Positions 1-7,231 of a stretch of DNA of 33,486 bases are shown piece by piece. A model generated the notes under the pieces. It had not been told where the DNA came from and ran no database searches. It saw only the letters and a program-made list of their open reading frames with translations. The translations under genes were made by a program, and so were the position numbers. Location: positions 1-33,486 of the forward strand of contig JAERTJ010000127.1 of NCBI GenBank assembly GCA_016844945.1, read 5' to 3'. Each line of letters opens with the position of its first letter. Position 1 is the stretch's first letter. This stretch comes from Fidelibacterota bacterium. Lineage in GTDB: Bacteria; Fidelibacterota; UBA8477; JABMPR01.

Positions 1-86
1 GTAATTATAGCCTCCATTAAGGTAAAACCCTTTTGGAGAAGGGACTTACTTTGATTTAGAATTGATATGTGGTTGTGAGTCTTCAT
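1..86 (-). CDS. prepilin-like protein, N-terminal fragment (runs off window)
   Basis: Only the first 28 codons are inside the window. Read on the minus strand from the ATG at 84-86 they give a polar leader of about 16 residues, then KGFTLMEAIIT. This is a class III (type IV) prepilin signal: PilD would cut after the Gly, leaving an N-terminal Phe and the conserved Glu at mature position 5. The MEA form resembles minor pilins and pseudopilins of the PilV/GspI kind more than major pilins, but too little is visible to class it. The leader is longer than the 7 residues of the two prepilins upstream. No clear Shine-Dalgarno sequence precedes the ATG. A hairpin at 313-347 separates it from the preceding prepilin, so it may have its own promoter. 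Confidence 0.72.
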   Translation of the reverse strand, partial: MKTHNHISILNQSKSLLQKGFTLMEAII

Positions 87-435
87 TGGACGAATTATCT
101 GATATAAGACTATGGGACCTATATTGCTCGGTTAACGATTAAATTTCCACAGTTATAAACCATCTTCTTCTACCCCAACCAAGAACCTTTGTTCAGCCCT
201 TGTAAACAAAGAGTAAACTCGTGCCATAACGTGTGGTACAATTTGACTCGAGTTATCTTGATTTTCACAGAAAACAACAGCGAGCTTCCTACGCTCCGGC
301 ACATCTAAAACTATAAATCGGAGGTCTAACTTCGACCTCCGATTTATTATTTATATAACCAGATCAACTTTCAAACAGCTATTATCTCAAATCCTAGATC
401 TAAAATAGTCGCCTACTCAATCAATCGGCTAGCAT
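87..435. other. intergenic region between two prepilin genes
   Basis: This 349-bp gap has no convincing gene. It holds a strong hairpin (313-347, listed separately). On the minus strand at 220-226 it has a perfect sigma54 -24 element (TGGCACG), but the -12 element at the right distance is wrong (CT instead of GC). That leaves it as a possible weak or decayed promoter for the prepilin that starts at 86. Confidence 0.5.
313..347 (-). terminator. hairpin terminator after the prepilin pair
   Basis: A perfect 14-bp inverted repeat (313-326 with 334-347) around a 7-nt loop. The stem core is GGAGGTC/GACCTCC. On the minus strand it is followed by an AT-rich stretch with a TTTT run, and on the plus strand by an AT-rich stretch too. 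It lies about 90 bp past the stop of the prepilin at 436-792, as expected for a transcript end. Confidence 0.7.
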
Positions 436-792
436 TTATTGTATTGTACCTGCAGGACCGTTATAATTATATGTAGTACCGTCCGCATCGTAGGTCAAGG
501 TAGAGTCAGCACTGTTGTACGTCCAGCCATCAGGTTGCTCATCTAAAATCGAGTCAAGTACAGCTGTATCACCCATAGGGAAGGATCTCGACCCAGTCTT
601 AACAAGCTTATTGGCAGCAAAAAGCTGTAAACCTGACTTGACATTTCCGATTACAGCTTCCTTGTTTTTGGTATGTGCTTCAGTTGTAATTGAGAAAAAC
701 TTAGGTACTGCCACTGCGGCTAGAATTCCAAGGATTACAATAACCATGATTAGTTCGATTAGTGTAAAACCTTTTGATGTGTTTGTTTTCAT
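436..792 (-). CDS. type IV prepilin (MshA/PilA-like)
   Basis: A 118-residue prepilin. The 7-residue leader plus Gly (MKTNTSKG) is followed by FTLIELIMVIVILGILAAVA, the canonical N-terminal helix with Glu at mature position 5; this helix is both the membrane anchor before assembly and the fibre core after it. The remainder is a short globular domain rich in Ser, Thr, Tyr and Asp. The helix is very like MSHA-type pilins. The ATG at 792 was chosen over an upstream in-frame ATG at 825 because AGGAGG lies 7 nt before it, and because the longer form would add 11 residues to the leader. It follows the other prepilin after a 35-bp gap and is probably cotranscribed from the sigma54 promoter at 1383-1399. 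Confidence 0.9.
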   Translation of the reverse strand: MKTNTSKGFTLIELIMVIVILGILAAVAVPKFFSITTEAHTKNKEAVIGNVKSGLQLFAANKLVKTGSRSFPMGDTAVLDSILDEQPDGWTYNSADSTLTYDADGTTYNYNGPAGTIQ

Positions 793-827
793 TTCATATC
801 CTCCTGATACGTTTTTGTTTATCAATT

Positions 828-1337
828 TTAAAGTGTGTACTTTGTAAGGATCAGTGGTTGATTTACATCCCTGATTTTGAACATGGGGTGACTGGTCATG
901 TCCAACTCCGGTGGATCACCACCCCAGCTGGCACCACCGACTGAATCAGGATCTACGGCGAATTCCCAACCAGCACCAAACGGAGATTTTGGAACGCCAT
1001 CCTTGAATAAATCAGAAACAGTAATGATAACCGGACCAGCACCTCGGTCATAGGTAATAAGTGGGGTATCATCAAGTAAGGGTATATATGAATCATTACC
1101 TCCAGTTGACACCAATTGAGCAAGAGCACTTGTACCAATCCCATAGTGAGAAACCGATGTGTATTTATTTACAATGGCTGAACCAATGGTATTCATGGTT
1201 TCAAGCGCCTTATTGGCTTTGCCATTTTGCTGTGCATCCAGATAGGCTGGCACAGCAAAAGCTGCCAGTGTACCAATGATAGCCACAGTAACCACCAACT
1301 CCATCAGTGTGAACCCAGCTGTATTTCTCTTAAACAT
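828..1337 (-). CDS. type IV prepilin, first gene after a sigma54 promoter
   Basis: A 169-residue prepilin with leader MFKRNTAG and then FTLMELVVTVAIIGTLAAFA, the pilin helix with Glu at mature position 5. The C-terminal globular part holds Gly/Pro/Asp-rich loops and matches no family I recognise by eye. A longer reading frame begins at an ATG at 1394, but that codon lies inside the sigma54 promoter and upstream of its predicted start site. The ATG at 1337 has GGAG 7 nt before it and gives the usual short leader, so it is preferred. Being first behind the promoter suggests a major pilin, although the smaller prepilin downstream looks more like a classic major subunit. Which one builds the fibre cannot be told from sequence. 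Confidence 0.88.
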   Translation of the reverse strand: MFKRNTAGFTLMELVVTVAIIGTLAAFAVPAYLDAQQNGKANKALETMNTIGSAIVNKYTSVSHYGIGTSALAQLVSTGGNDSYIPLLDDTPLITYDRGAGPVIITVSDLFKDGVPKSPFGAGWEFAVDPDSVGGASWGGDPPELDMTSHPMFKIRDVNQPLILTKYTL

Positions 1338-1382
1338 GTTAAAACTCCATTTCGTTGCTTCAAATCTCATGGCACTACCTAA

Positions 1383-1399
1383 TGCAACTGACATGCCAA
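1383..1399 (-). promoter_or_regulatory. sigma54 (RpoN) -24/-12 promoter of the pilin genes
   Basis: The minus strand reads TTGGCATGTCAGTTGCA. Against the sigma54 consensus YTGGCACGRNNNTTGCW, only the C of CAC and the R position differ, and the GG-N10-GC spacing is exact. The predicted start of transcription is near 1372, giving a leader of about 35 nt that contains the GGAG of the prepilin starting at 1337. The locus also encodes a sigma54 activator (2991-4406), which supports function. Confidence 0.82.
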
Positions 1400-1439
1400 A
1401 AGATAACTCCCTGTATATCAGCCACTTACGTTTTTACAG

Positions 1440-1457
1440 ATGATTAATGTGTATCAT
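1440..1457. promoter_or_regulatory. possible activator-binding dyad upstream of the sigma54 promoter
   Basis: The inverted repeat ATGAT-N8-ATCAT is centred about 77 bp upstream of the predicted start site, a usual place for an enhancer bound by a sigma54 activator. Arms of 5 bp in AT-rich DNA are weak evidence; the link to the activator at 2991-4406 is inference. Confidence 0.25.
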
Positions 1458-1497
1458 TTTGAAACAACTGCTTGTACCGTAATGCTACAGTTAAACC

Positions 1498-1677
1498 CTA
1501 GTATCCCACGACCAAAAAGAATTCTATCCAGATATAGCAACCAAGTGCAAAGAGTGAGATGGCAATGGTATAAAGCCAGGAAGGATACTGACGCTCCATA
1601 AATTGATAGCGAAAACCTTTTCGACCATTAGACGATTCCACAGTCTGGTTCTCCTGACTTCCATTTTCCTTTGCCAT
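1498..1677 (-). CDS. small single-pass membrane protein, pil locus
   Basis: A 59-codon frame from the ATG at 1675-1677 to a TAG at 1498-1500. GGGAG lies 5 nt before the ATG, a good ribosome site. Residues 1-34 are polar (MAKENGSQENQT at the start, with several Gln, Glu, Ser and Arg). Residues 35-56 form one hydrophobic Trp/Tyr/Ile-rich segment (WLYTIAISLFALGCYIWIEF), and only a few residues follow. It is therefore predicted to be a bitopic inner-membrane protein with a short soluble N-terminus. I recognise no family. It lies 106 bp after pilC, across the heptamer repeat, and upstream of the pilin promoter, which suggests a T4P accessory protein. Its size means automated gene callers may miss it. 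Confidence 0.65.
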   Translation of the reverse strand: MAKENGSQENQTVESSNGRKGFRYQFMERQYPSWLYTIAISLFALGCYIWIEFFLVVGY

Positions 1678-1735
1678 ATCCGCTCCCAGTCTCGAATTAT
1701 CTTCAGGTCATTCCAGTATCAAGCTATTGTACTGG

Positions 1736-1784
1736 CCTAACTCCTAACTCCTAACTCCTAACTCCTAACGCCTAACTCCTAACT
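1736..1784. repeat. seven-copy tandem heptamer (CCTAACT; GTTAGGA-type on the coding strand)
   Basis: Seven contiguous 7-bp units run from 1736 to 1784. Six are CCTAACT; the unit at 1764-1770 is CCTAACG. The array begins one base into the pilC stop codon and lies between pilC and the 59-residue protein. Because 7 is not a multiple of 3 and each transcribed unit contains TAG, the array places stops in all three frames. It also contains repeated AGGAG cores like Shine-Dalgarno sequences. Copy number could vary by slippage. Confidence 0.95.
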
Positions 1785-2998
1785 TATTTAACCGCCCCAT
1801 ACATATTCCACATCGGCAGAAAAATACCCAGAGCCATGAACAGAAGCATACCACCCATGAATACAGTCATTAGCGGTTCTATAGCACCACTTAACCCTTC
1901 AATCTTCACATCAACTTCAGTATCATATTGAGCGGCTACATTCGCCATCATATCATCCATGGCACCTGACTTCTCACCCACCGAGATCATCTTAACGGTC
2001 ATTTTTGGGAAATATGAACTTTTACCCAGAGCGGCTGCCAGGCTCACACCCTTCTCAACCTCTTCACGTGCATTGGCTATTTCTTTGCCAATAACCACAT
2101 TCCCCACTGTTTTTTCAACAGTCTCCAATGCCCGGATGATTTGAATTCCACCTCGGCTTAAAGTCTCCAACATGTGAGCAAAACGAGCAATATTCGTTTT
2201 TAAAAAGATTTCCTTAAAAATGGGCAATCCCAATTTGAATTTATCGATACTATATCTGCCATTCTCTGTCTTGGCGAATGCTTTGAAGCCGAAAACTGCA
2301 GCTACACCTCCCACCAACAATGCTGGCCAGAAATTTATAAGAAAATCGCTAGCGGTTATCATGATCACTGTTGGGACTGGCAGATCCATCCCTTTCGACT
2401 CAAACATGGTAGAAAACTTTGGTACAATAAATATCATGGCTCCAATAAATGCCAACCCAAGTGCAGAGGTCACAATCATAGGATAACGCAATGCTGATTT
2501 CACATTACGAGTCACTTCCTGGTCATGTTTGATAAACGTGCCTAAACGTTCCAAAATCTGCTCCATCACACCGGCTGATTCACCTGCTCGTATCATATTT
2601 ACATATAATAGTGAGAACACCCCAGGATAGGATTCCATGGCTTGCGAGAGTGATTTTCCGCCACTCACATCTCCGATCAATCCTTTTACTACAGAACGCA
2701 TAGTTTCTGTCTCAGCTTGCTCTTCCAGTGCTTCCAGTGCACCGATGAGAGGAATTCCGGAGCGAAACATGATAGCTAGCTGGACAGTGAAATTCTCGAT
2801 TTCATTGGGTTTAACTTTTTTCCCTCGTTTGAATATTGAGCCACCTTTCAGCGCCCCAGGTTTGTGTTCCTTCACTGAAAGGAGCATCTCACCCCGGTCG
2901 TCAGCCTGGGTAAAAACCTCGATTTTTGAGTCCGCAGTAACGATCCGCTCTTCTACAGTCCCAGAGTCACTCATGATGCGACAGGCAAACTCAGGCAT
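1784..2998 (-). CDS. pilC: T4P inner-membrane platform protein PilC (GspF family)
   Basis: A protein of about 404 residues, the normal length for PilC/GspF. It has two GspF cytoplasmic domains; the first includes IENFTVQLAIMFRSGIPL, typical of the family. Three membrane segments are visible: near the middle (IVTSALGLAFIGAMIFIVP), shortly after (FLINFWPALLVGGVAAVFGF), and at the C-terminus (VFMGGMLLFMALGIFLPMW). It forms the inner-membrane base on which PilB and PilT act to add or remove pilin. The start at 2998 gives MPEFACRIM, which fits the family's usual MPxFxY beginning; in-frame ATGs at 3004 and 3007 are alternatives. The gene overlaps the end of the sigma54 activator by 8 bp, so the two are translationally linked. 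Confidence 0.95.
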   Translation of the reverse strand: MPEFACRIMSDSGTVEERIVTADSKIEVFTQADDRGEMLLSVKEHKPGALKGGSIFKRGKKVKPNEIENFTVQLAIMFRSGIPLIGALEALEEQAETETMRSVVKGLIGDVSGGKSLSQAMESYPGVFSLLYVNMIRAGESAGVMEQILERLGTFIKHDQEVTRNVKSALRYPMIVTSALGLAFIGAMIFIVPKFSTMFESKGMDLPVPTVIMITASDFLINFWPALLVGGVAAVFGFKAFAKTENGRYSIDKFKLGLPIFKEIFLKTNIARFAHMLETLSRGGIQIIRALETVEKTVGNVVIGKEIANAREEVEKGVSLAAALGKSSYFPKMTVKMISVGEKSGAMDDMMANVAAQYDTEVDVKIEGLSGAIEPLMTVFMGGMLLFMALGIFLPMWNMYGAVK

Positions 2999-4406
2999 TA
3001 GCATCATCCTTCCCGGGTTCCGAACTGCCTTCAGTAAAGTTTAAACCGTATTTCTTGATTTTCCTGTAGATCGCTGTTCGGGATATCTCCAATTTGGATG
3101 CAACCTGGCTGATATTTCCTCCGAGCTCTACAAGTGCATACTGAAGTGCATCTTTCTCAATTTCCCACAATGGACGTATTGAGACTTTCACATCTACCCC
3201 TTGATTGATCGATTTGGTAGCTTGTCCTTCAACCTGCTTTGCTAAGGTGCTTGCATCCAGTAATTTACCATCGGTTTGAAATACCCCTCGGGTGAGAAGG
3301 TTTTCCAGCTCTCTCACATTCCCAAATAAATCTAGCCCTGAAAGTCTGTCCAGTAGCTCCCACCCCACTCTTTGTACGGGTTGATCTTCACCCTTTAACA
3401 GCTTTTGAAGAAAAAATAGCACCAATAAATTTAGATCTGTGGGTCTGGCACGTAATGGCGGGAGTTCAAGGGGGATCACATTTAATCGATAGTGTAAATC
3501 CTCTCTGAATTGCCCCTGTTCAATTTGTTTAGTTAAGTTTCTGTGGGTTGCTGTGACTAACCGGATATTAACAGATTTCTCTTTCACACTACCCAGAGGT
3601 TGAATTTTGCCATCTTCTAGAACCCTCAGAAGCTTCACCTGTAGTTCTAAGGGCATATCTCCGATTTCATCCAGAAAGAGTGTGCCCTCATTGGCCATTT
3701 CAAATTTACCGGCTTTATTTTGAGAAGCACCAGTGAAGGCACCCTTCTCGTATCCAAAGAGTTCACTCTCAAGCAGATTTTCTGGTATGGCAGCACAATT
3801 TATACTGATAAAAGGTTTAGCTCGACGATCTGAGAGATCATGGATGGTTCGCGCAACCAGTTCCTTACCTGACCCACTCTCACCTCGAACAAGTACAGTA
3901 TAATCACTGGCTGCAACTCGTGTTAACTGCTTATACACATCCAACATGGGTATTGAGTTGCCGACGAATTGCCCAAAGCCACCCGGTCTTAATAGTTTTT
4001 TTGAAATTTTACTTCCCAGGCTCCTGGAAAATTCCAGATATTTTTCTAATTGTCCCATGAGGGTGTCCAGGGAGTCTTCAATATTGTTGAGTCTGAGGAT
4101 ACCGAATAATCTGGAGCTCTCTCCGATAATTCGGACATTAAAATCATCCTGGGCGCTAAAAAGAATTATGGACTGATGGGGATGGAGACGACGGAGGTCC
4201 TTCACCCAGATATGATGCTCATCTGCAAAAGCGGCGCATGAGATAAAGATGGCAGAATAGGTGTTAATACTGGAATAATTAAAGAGGGAAACCCAGTCGC
4301 TGGTTTTTGTGATATTTCCGTATTTTTTTACATGCTTGAGGAGGGCTTTTTCAGGAAGGGGATCAGAGCGCCTTCTGGGTGTTAATATGAGAAAGTCGTG
4401 AGTCAT
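2991..4406 (-). CDS. sigma54-dependent activator with degenerate receiver domain
   Basis: A 471-residue NtrC-family protein. Residues 1-125 look like a response-regulator receiver fold but lack its acidic pocket: the first strand ends in TPRRRS rather than paired Asp, and the strand that should carry the phosphorylated Asp reads AIFISCAAF. Residues 145-390 are the AAA+ domain, with Walker A GESGSGKE (175-182), the sigma54-contacting GAFTGA loop (222-227), Walker B FLDEIGD (near 245) and the REDLHYRL sensor/arginine-finger region. A Fis-type helix-turn-helix follows near the C-terminus ([20 protein letters not shown]). It should activate RNA polymerase-sigma54, most plausibly at the pilin promoter 1383-1399, as PilR does for pilA elsewhere. 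Phosphorylation at the usual site looks impossible, so its signal may be protein contact or a ligand. Confidence 0.93.
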   Translation of the reverse strand: MTHDFLILTPRRRSDPLPEKALLKHVKKYGNITKTSDWVSLFNYSSINTYSAIFISCAAFADEHHIWVKDLRRLHPHQSIILFSAQDDFNVRIIGESSRLFGILRLNNIEDSLDTLMGQLEKYLEFSRSLGSKISKKLLRPGGFGQFVGNSIPMLDVYKQLTRVAASDYTVLVRGESGSGKELVARTIHDLSDRRAKPFISINCAAIPENLLESELFGYEKGAFTGASQNKAGKFEMANEGTLFLDEIGDMPLELQVKLLRVLEDGKIQPLGSVKEKSVNIRLVTATHRNLTKQIEQGQFREDLHYRLNVIPLELPPLRARPTDLNLLVLFFLQKLLKGEDQPVQRVGWELLDRLSGLDLFGNVRELENLLTRGVFQTDGKLLDASTLAKQVEGQATKSINQGVDVKVSIRPLWEIEKDALQYALVELGGNISQVASKLEISRTAIYRKIKKYGLNFTEGSSEPGKDDANA

Positions 4407-4412
4407 TGAAAC

Positions 4413-6068
4413 CTATAGGGTAACTCGCATTATTTCTTCAATTGAGGTCTGTCCACGCAGCACATACTCCCTAGCGGCTTGATTGAGTGAGTACATGCCA
4501 CCAGCTTCCGCTGCTTCTTGAATTTCTCCGGCATCAGCCCCTTTGATGATCAAATCCTTAATTGCTTGATTGGGAATGAGGAGCTCAAAGACACCTGTCC
4601 GCCCGACGTATCCTGAGTTTCTGCAGTGAATACAGCCCACAGGCTCATGGAGGCTGGTGTAGTCCGGCCACTCGTCAACTTTAACAATTTTTTTTATCTC
4701 ATCTGTTTTTTCTACCATTTTTTTACAGCGAGGACACAACAGTCTCAATAAGCGTTGCGCCAGAACAGCTCGTACTGTGGAGCTGACCAGGTAAGTGTCC
4801 ACACCCATATCCATTAAGCGGGTAAAAGTTGAAGCTGCATCATTGGTGTGCAATGTTGAGAAGACCAGGTGACCGGTTAAGGCAGCTCGAATTGCCAGTT
4901 CAATAGTGTCCACGTCTCGCATCTCACCAACCAGAATGACATCCGGGTCTTGACGCATCATCGTTCTTAGAGCGGAAGTGAAGGTGAGTCCGGCTTTGAC
5001 GTTGACCTGGGATTGATTAATATTTTCAAGTGAATATTCAATAGGGTCTTCCACAGTCATAATATTCACAGCAACCGAATTCAGTGTATTCAGGGTCGCG
5101 TAAAGGGTTGTGGTTTTTCCGCTACCTGTGGGACCAGTTACAAGCAGAATTCCATTACTGGTCTTGATTGTCTTGCGCCATTGATTAAGAATTTCACCTT
5201 CAAAACCCAGTTTATGGAGGTCAATTTTGCCCTTGGCTTCATCGAGAATACGCATGACAACCTTTTCCCCATTAGGCGTTGGAAAGGTTGAACAACGCAA
5301 ATCCACTTCAACATTCTTTAGCGAGAAATGAAAACGACCATCCTGGGGTCGTCTGTTCTCGGCAATATCCATATCTGCCAATATCTTGATTCTGGATATC
5401 ATGGGTGAAACAGATTCAGAAGGGATTGAATAGTATTGTTGTAGCACTCCATCCACGCGATAGCGAATCCGAGCATCATTTTTTCGAGGCTCAATGTGGA
5501 TATCACTGGCTCCCATATTCACCGCTTCGAAAAGCAGCATATCCACAACCTGAATAATTTCTGCATCTTCATGAATCTCACGGGACACAACCCGGACATC
5601 ATCCCCAGCGGCTTGACTCTGAGCCAGGGAAGTTGTGGAGCGATAATAGAGATCAATGGATCGTTCAATATCCATTTCAATGGATAGTACCAGCATGATT
5701 TCCATGCCTGTATCTCGGGTTAGCTGATCGATAACATCGATATTCATGGGATCAGCTGTAGCAATGGTGAGTGTATTCTCGATCAGGAATAGTGGGATAA
5801 TTGAGTATTCTCTGGCAAAATCCTCACTGACCACCATGAGTGCTTCATCTTGAATATTGTATTTGGTTATATCCAGGCTGGGGAGCATTAAGTGATCCCC
5901 AAGGACTTTTAGCAAATCCCGTTCTGCCACAAGCCCCATGGATACAACGGCTTTGCCCAGCACCAGGTTATTTTCTTTTTGGTAGGCGAGTGCTTCGTTT
6001 AGCTGAGCATCGTTGATCAAGCCTGATTCAAGGAGTAGTTGTCCGATTTGTTTTTTTTCAGCAGCCAT
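4413..6068 (-). CDS. pilB: T4P assembly ATPase PilB (GspE family)
   Basis: A 551-residue hexameric motor that powers pilus extension. The N-terminal 140 residues are a GspE-N/MshEN-type domain with the pattern IGQLLLESGLINDAQLNEAL. In some homologues this domain binds cyclic-di-GMP, but the usual Arg at the start of the motif is Gln here, so binding is uncertain. The motor has Walker A GPTGSGKT (312-319), the Asp box around 340, Walker B DVILVGEMRD (376-385), the His box (HLVFSTLHT), and the four zinc Cys of assembly-type ATPases (C445, C448, C479, C482), which PilT proteins lack. It starts 9 bp after the pilD stop with no clear ribosome site, so translation may be coupled. The activator gene follows after 6 bp. 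Confidence 0.97.
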   Translation of the reverse strand: MAAEKKQIGQLLLESGLINDAQLNEALAYQKENNLVLGKAVVSMGLVAERDLLKVLGDHLMLPSLDITKYNIQDEALMVVSEDFAREYSIIPLFLIENTLTIATADPMNIDVIDQLTRDTGMEIMLVLSIEMDIERSIDLYYRSTTSLAQSQAAGDDVRVVSREIHEDAEIIQVVDMLLFEAVNMGASDIHIEPRKNDARIRYRVDGVLQQYYSIPSESVSPMISRIKILADMDIAENRRPQDGRFHFSLKNVEVDLRCSTFPTPNGEKVVMRILDEAKGKIDLHKLGFEGEILNQWRKTIKTSNGILLVTGPTGSGKTTTLYATLNTLNSVAVNIMTVEDPIEYSLENINQSQVNVKAGLTFTSALRTMMRQDPDVILVGEMRDVDTIELAIRAALTGHLVFSTLHTNDAASTFTRLMDMGVDTYLVSSTVRAVLAQRLLRLLCPRCKKMVEKTDEIKKIVKVDEWPDYTSLHEPVGCIHCRNSGYVGRTGVFELLIPNQAIKDLIIKGADAGEIQEAAEAGGMYSLNQAAREYVLRGQTSIEEIMRVTL

Positions 6069-6077
6069 AGTAATTAT

Positions 6078-6845
6078 CTATGCAACGATGAACATTCCCA
6101 AATACCAATCAATGATATTCCACCCCCAAAGTAGCCCGAGCCAAATGCCAATACAGATAAAAGGACCAAATGGTACCTGTTGCTTGCGGCTAATTACCTT
6201 GGTGGGAATTAAAACTGTGAACAGTGCAGTGGCGGAAAGGAAAGCTAGAAACATAGATACAATACCAACCTCCCAACCAAGGACCCAACCTGCCATGGCG
6301 GCAAATTTTACATCACCAAACCCCATAGCTTCTTTTTTGAATGCCTTCTCACCAAAATAGCGAATCGCCCAGAAGATGATACCCAAACCCAGGAAACCAT
6401 AGATCTGAGAGGAAAACATTTGACCATCGCCACCGATCCAGATGTAGAATCCTGGTAAGAGGCCAATAATAATCATAGAGTCTGGAATGATCATGTGGTC
6501 GATATCGATAAATGCAATAGCAATCAATAGTGCCCCAAAAAGGGCGAACACGGGCAGATCCCAGCTGAGTCCGAACTTTAGATAGGTCACATAGAAAACG
6601 ATCCCCGTCAAAGCTTCCACCATGGGATAGCGACCTGCAATGCTGGTTTTACAGGATGAACATTTCCCCTTTAAGAAAAGATAGCTTACCAGTGGTATAT
6701 TCTCATATGGCTTGATCTGATGATCACATTTGGGGCAATGCGAGGGAGGGAAAGCCAAAGACTCGCCCCTGGGGAACCGATAGATAACAACATTGAGAAA
6801 ACTCCCAATGATGAGTCCAAAAAGGATTACGAAAAATGTAATCAT
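6078..6845 (-). CDS. pilD: prepilin peptidase / N-methyltransferase PilD
   Basis: A 255-residue polytopic membrane aspartyl protease that removes prepilin leaders and methylates the new N-terminus. The cytoplasmic loop has the two CxxC pairs C37/C40 and C62/C65 (CPKC and CSSC), typical of bifunctional enzymes. The catalytic aspartates lie in FIDIDHMIIPD (about residues 112-122) and in the GxGD-type motif GFGD (175-178). Several hydrophobic helices surround them. Its substrates here should be the prepilins at 1-86, 436-792 and 828-1337, and probably the distant one at 29385-29804. It lies between the CheY-like gene (9 bp) and pilB (9 bp). Confidence 0.97.
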   Translation of the reverse strand: MITFFVILFGLIIGSFLNVVIYRFPRGESLAFPPSHCPKCDHQIKPYENIPLVSYLFLKGKCSSCKTSIAGRYPMVEALTGIVFYVTYLKFGLSWDLPVFALFGALLIAIAFIDIDHMIIPDSMIIIGLLPGFYIWIGGDGQMFSSQIYGFLGLGIIFWAIRYFGEKAFKKEAMGFGDVKFAAMAGWVLGWEVGIVSMFLAFLSATALFTVLIPTKVISRKQQVPFGPFICIGIWLGLLWGWNIIDWYLGMFIVA

Positions 6846-6854
6846 AAAATTTGT

Positions 6855-7220
6855 TTAGAGTAAAGCTTCCAATTCGGCTGGGAACGTCTGATAATTCAGA
6901 GGTTTCACCAGATAAAGCTCGGCACCACTCTGCGTACCGACCTCCCGATCTCTGTCCCCGTCCTTGGCAGAAACAATGATCACAGGGATGTCCCTGAACT
7001 GCTCATCGAACTTTAACAATCGACACACCTGGTAACCATTCATTCCTGGAAGCATGAGATCTAGCATGATGAGGTCTGGTTTGACTTCTCGCGCTTTTGA
7101 TAAGCCTGAGATACCATCATAAGCCTCAAATACTTCATACCCAAGGCTCTCCAGGAGGCGTTTTACAGGTTCAATAAAAAAGCGTTCATCATCAACTATT
7201 AGAATACGTTTGCCAGCCAT
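6855..7220 (-). CDS. CheY-like single-domain response regulator
   Basis: A 121-residue protein made of one receiver domain with all key residues: acidic pair D10/D11 (VDDE), phosphoacceptor D54 (LDLMLPGMNG), the Thr/Ser position S84 (VSAKD) and K106 (LVKPLN). It has no output domain, so it should work by protein contact like PilG/PilH or CheY. Its place inside the motor genes, between the second PilT-like ATPase and pilD, suggests it modulates pilus extension and retraction. No cognate histidine kinase is present in the window. Confidence 0.93.
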   Translation of the reverse strand: MAGKRILIVDDERFFIEPVKRLLESLGYEVFEAYDGISGLSKAREVKPDLIMLDLMLPGMNGYQVCRLLKFDEQFRDIPVIIVSAKDGDRDREVGTQSGAELYLVKPLNYQTFPAELEALL

Positions 7221-7231
7221 ATGTTATCCTC

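Noticed and set aside
209..227. Sigma54 promoter for the prepilin at 1-86
   Set aside because: The -24 half is perfect (TGGCACG), but the base pair at the -12 position is CT, not GC, and it would give a leader over 100 nt long. Reported only as a possible half-site.
828..1394. Longer prepilin starting at the ATG at 1394
   Set aside because: That ATG lies inside the sigma54 promoter, upstream of the predicted transcript start, and gives an implausibly long leader; 1337 has a good ribosome site.
1736..1784. CRISPR-like array
   Set aside because: Units are 7 bp, contiguous and without spacers, and no cas gene is present; it is a simple tandem repeat.
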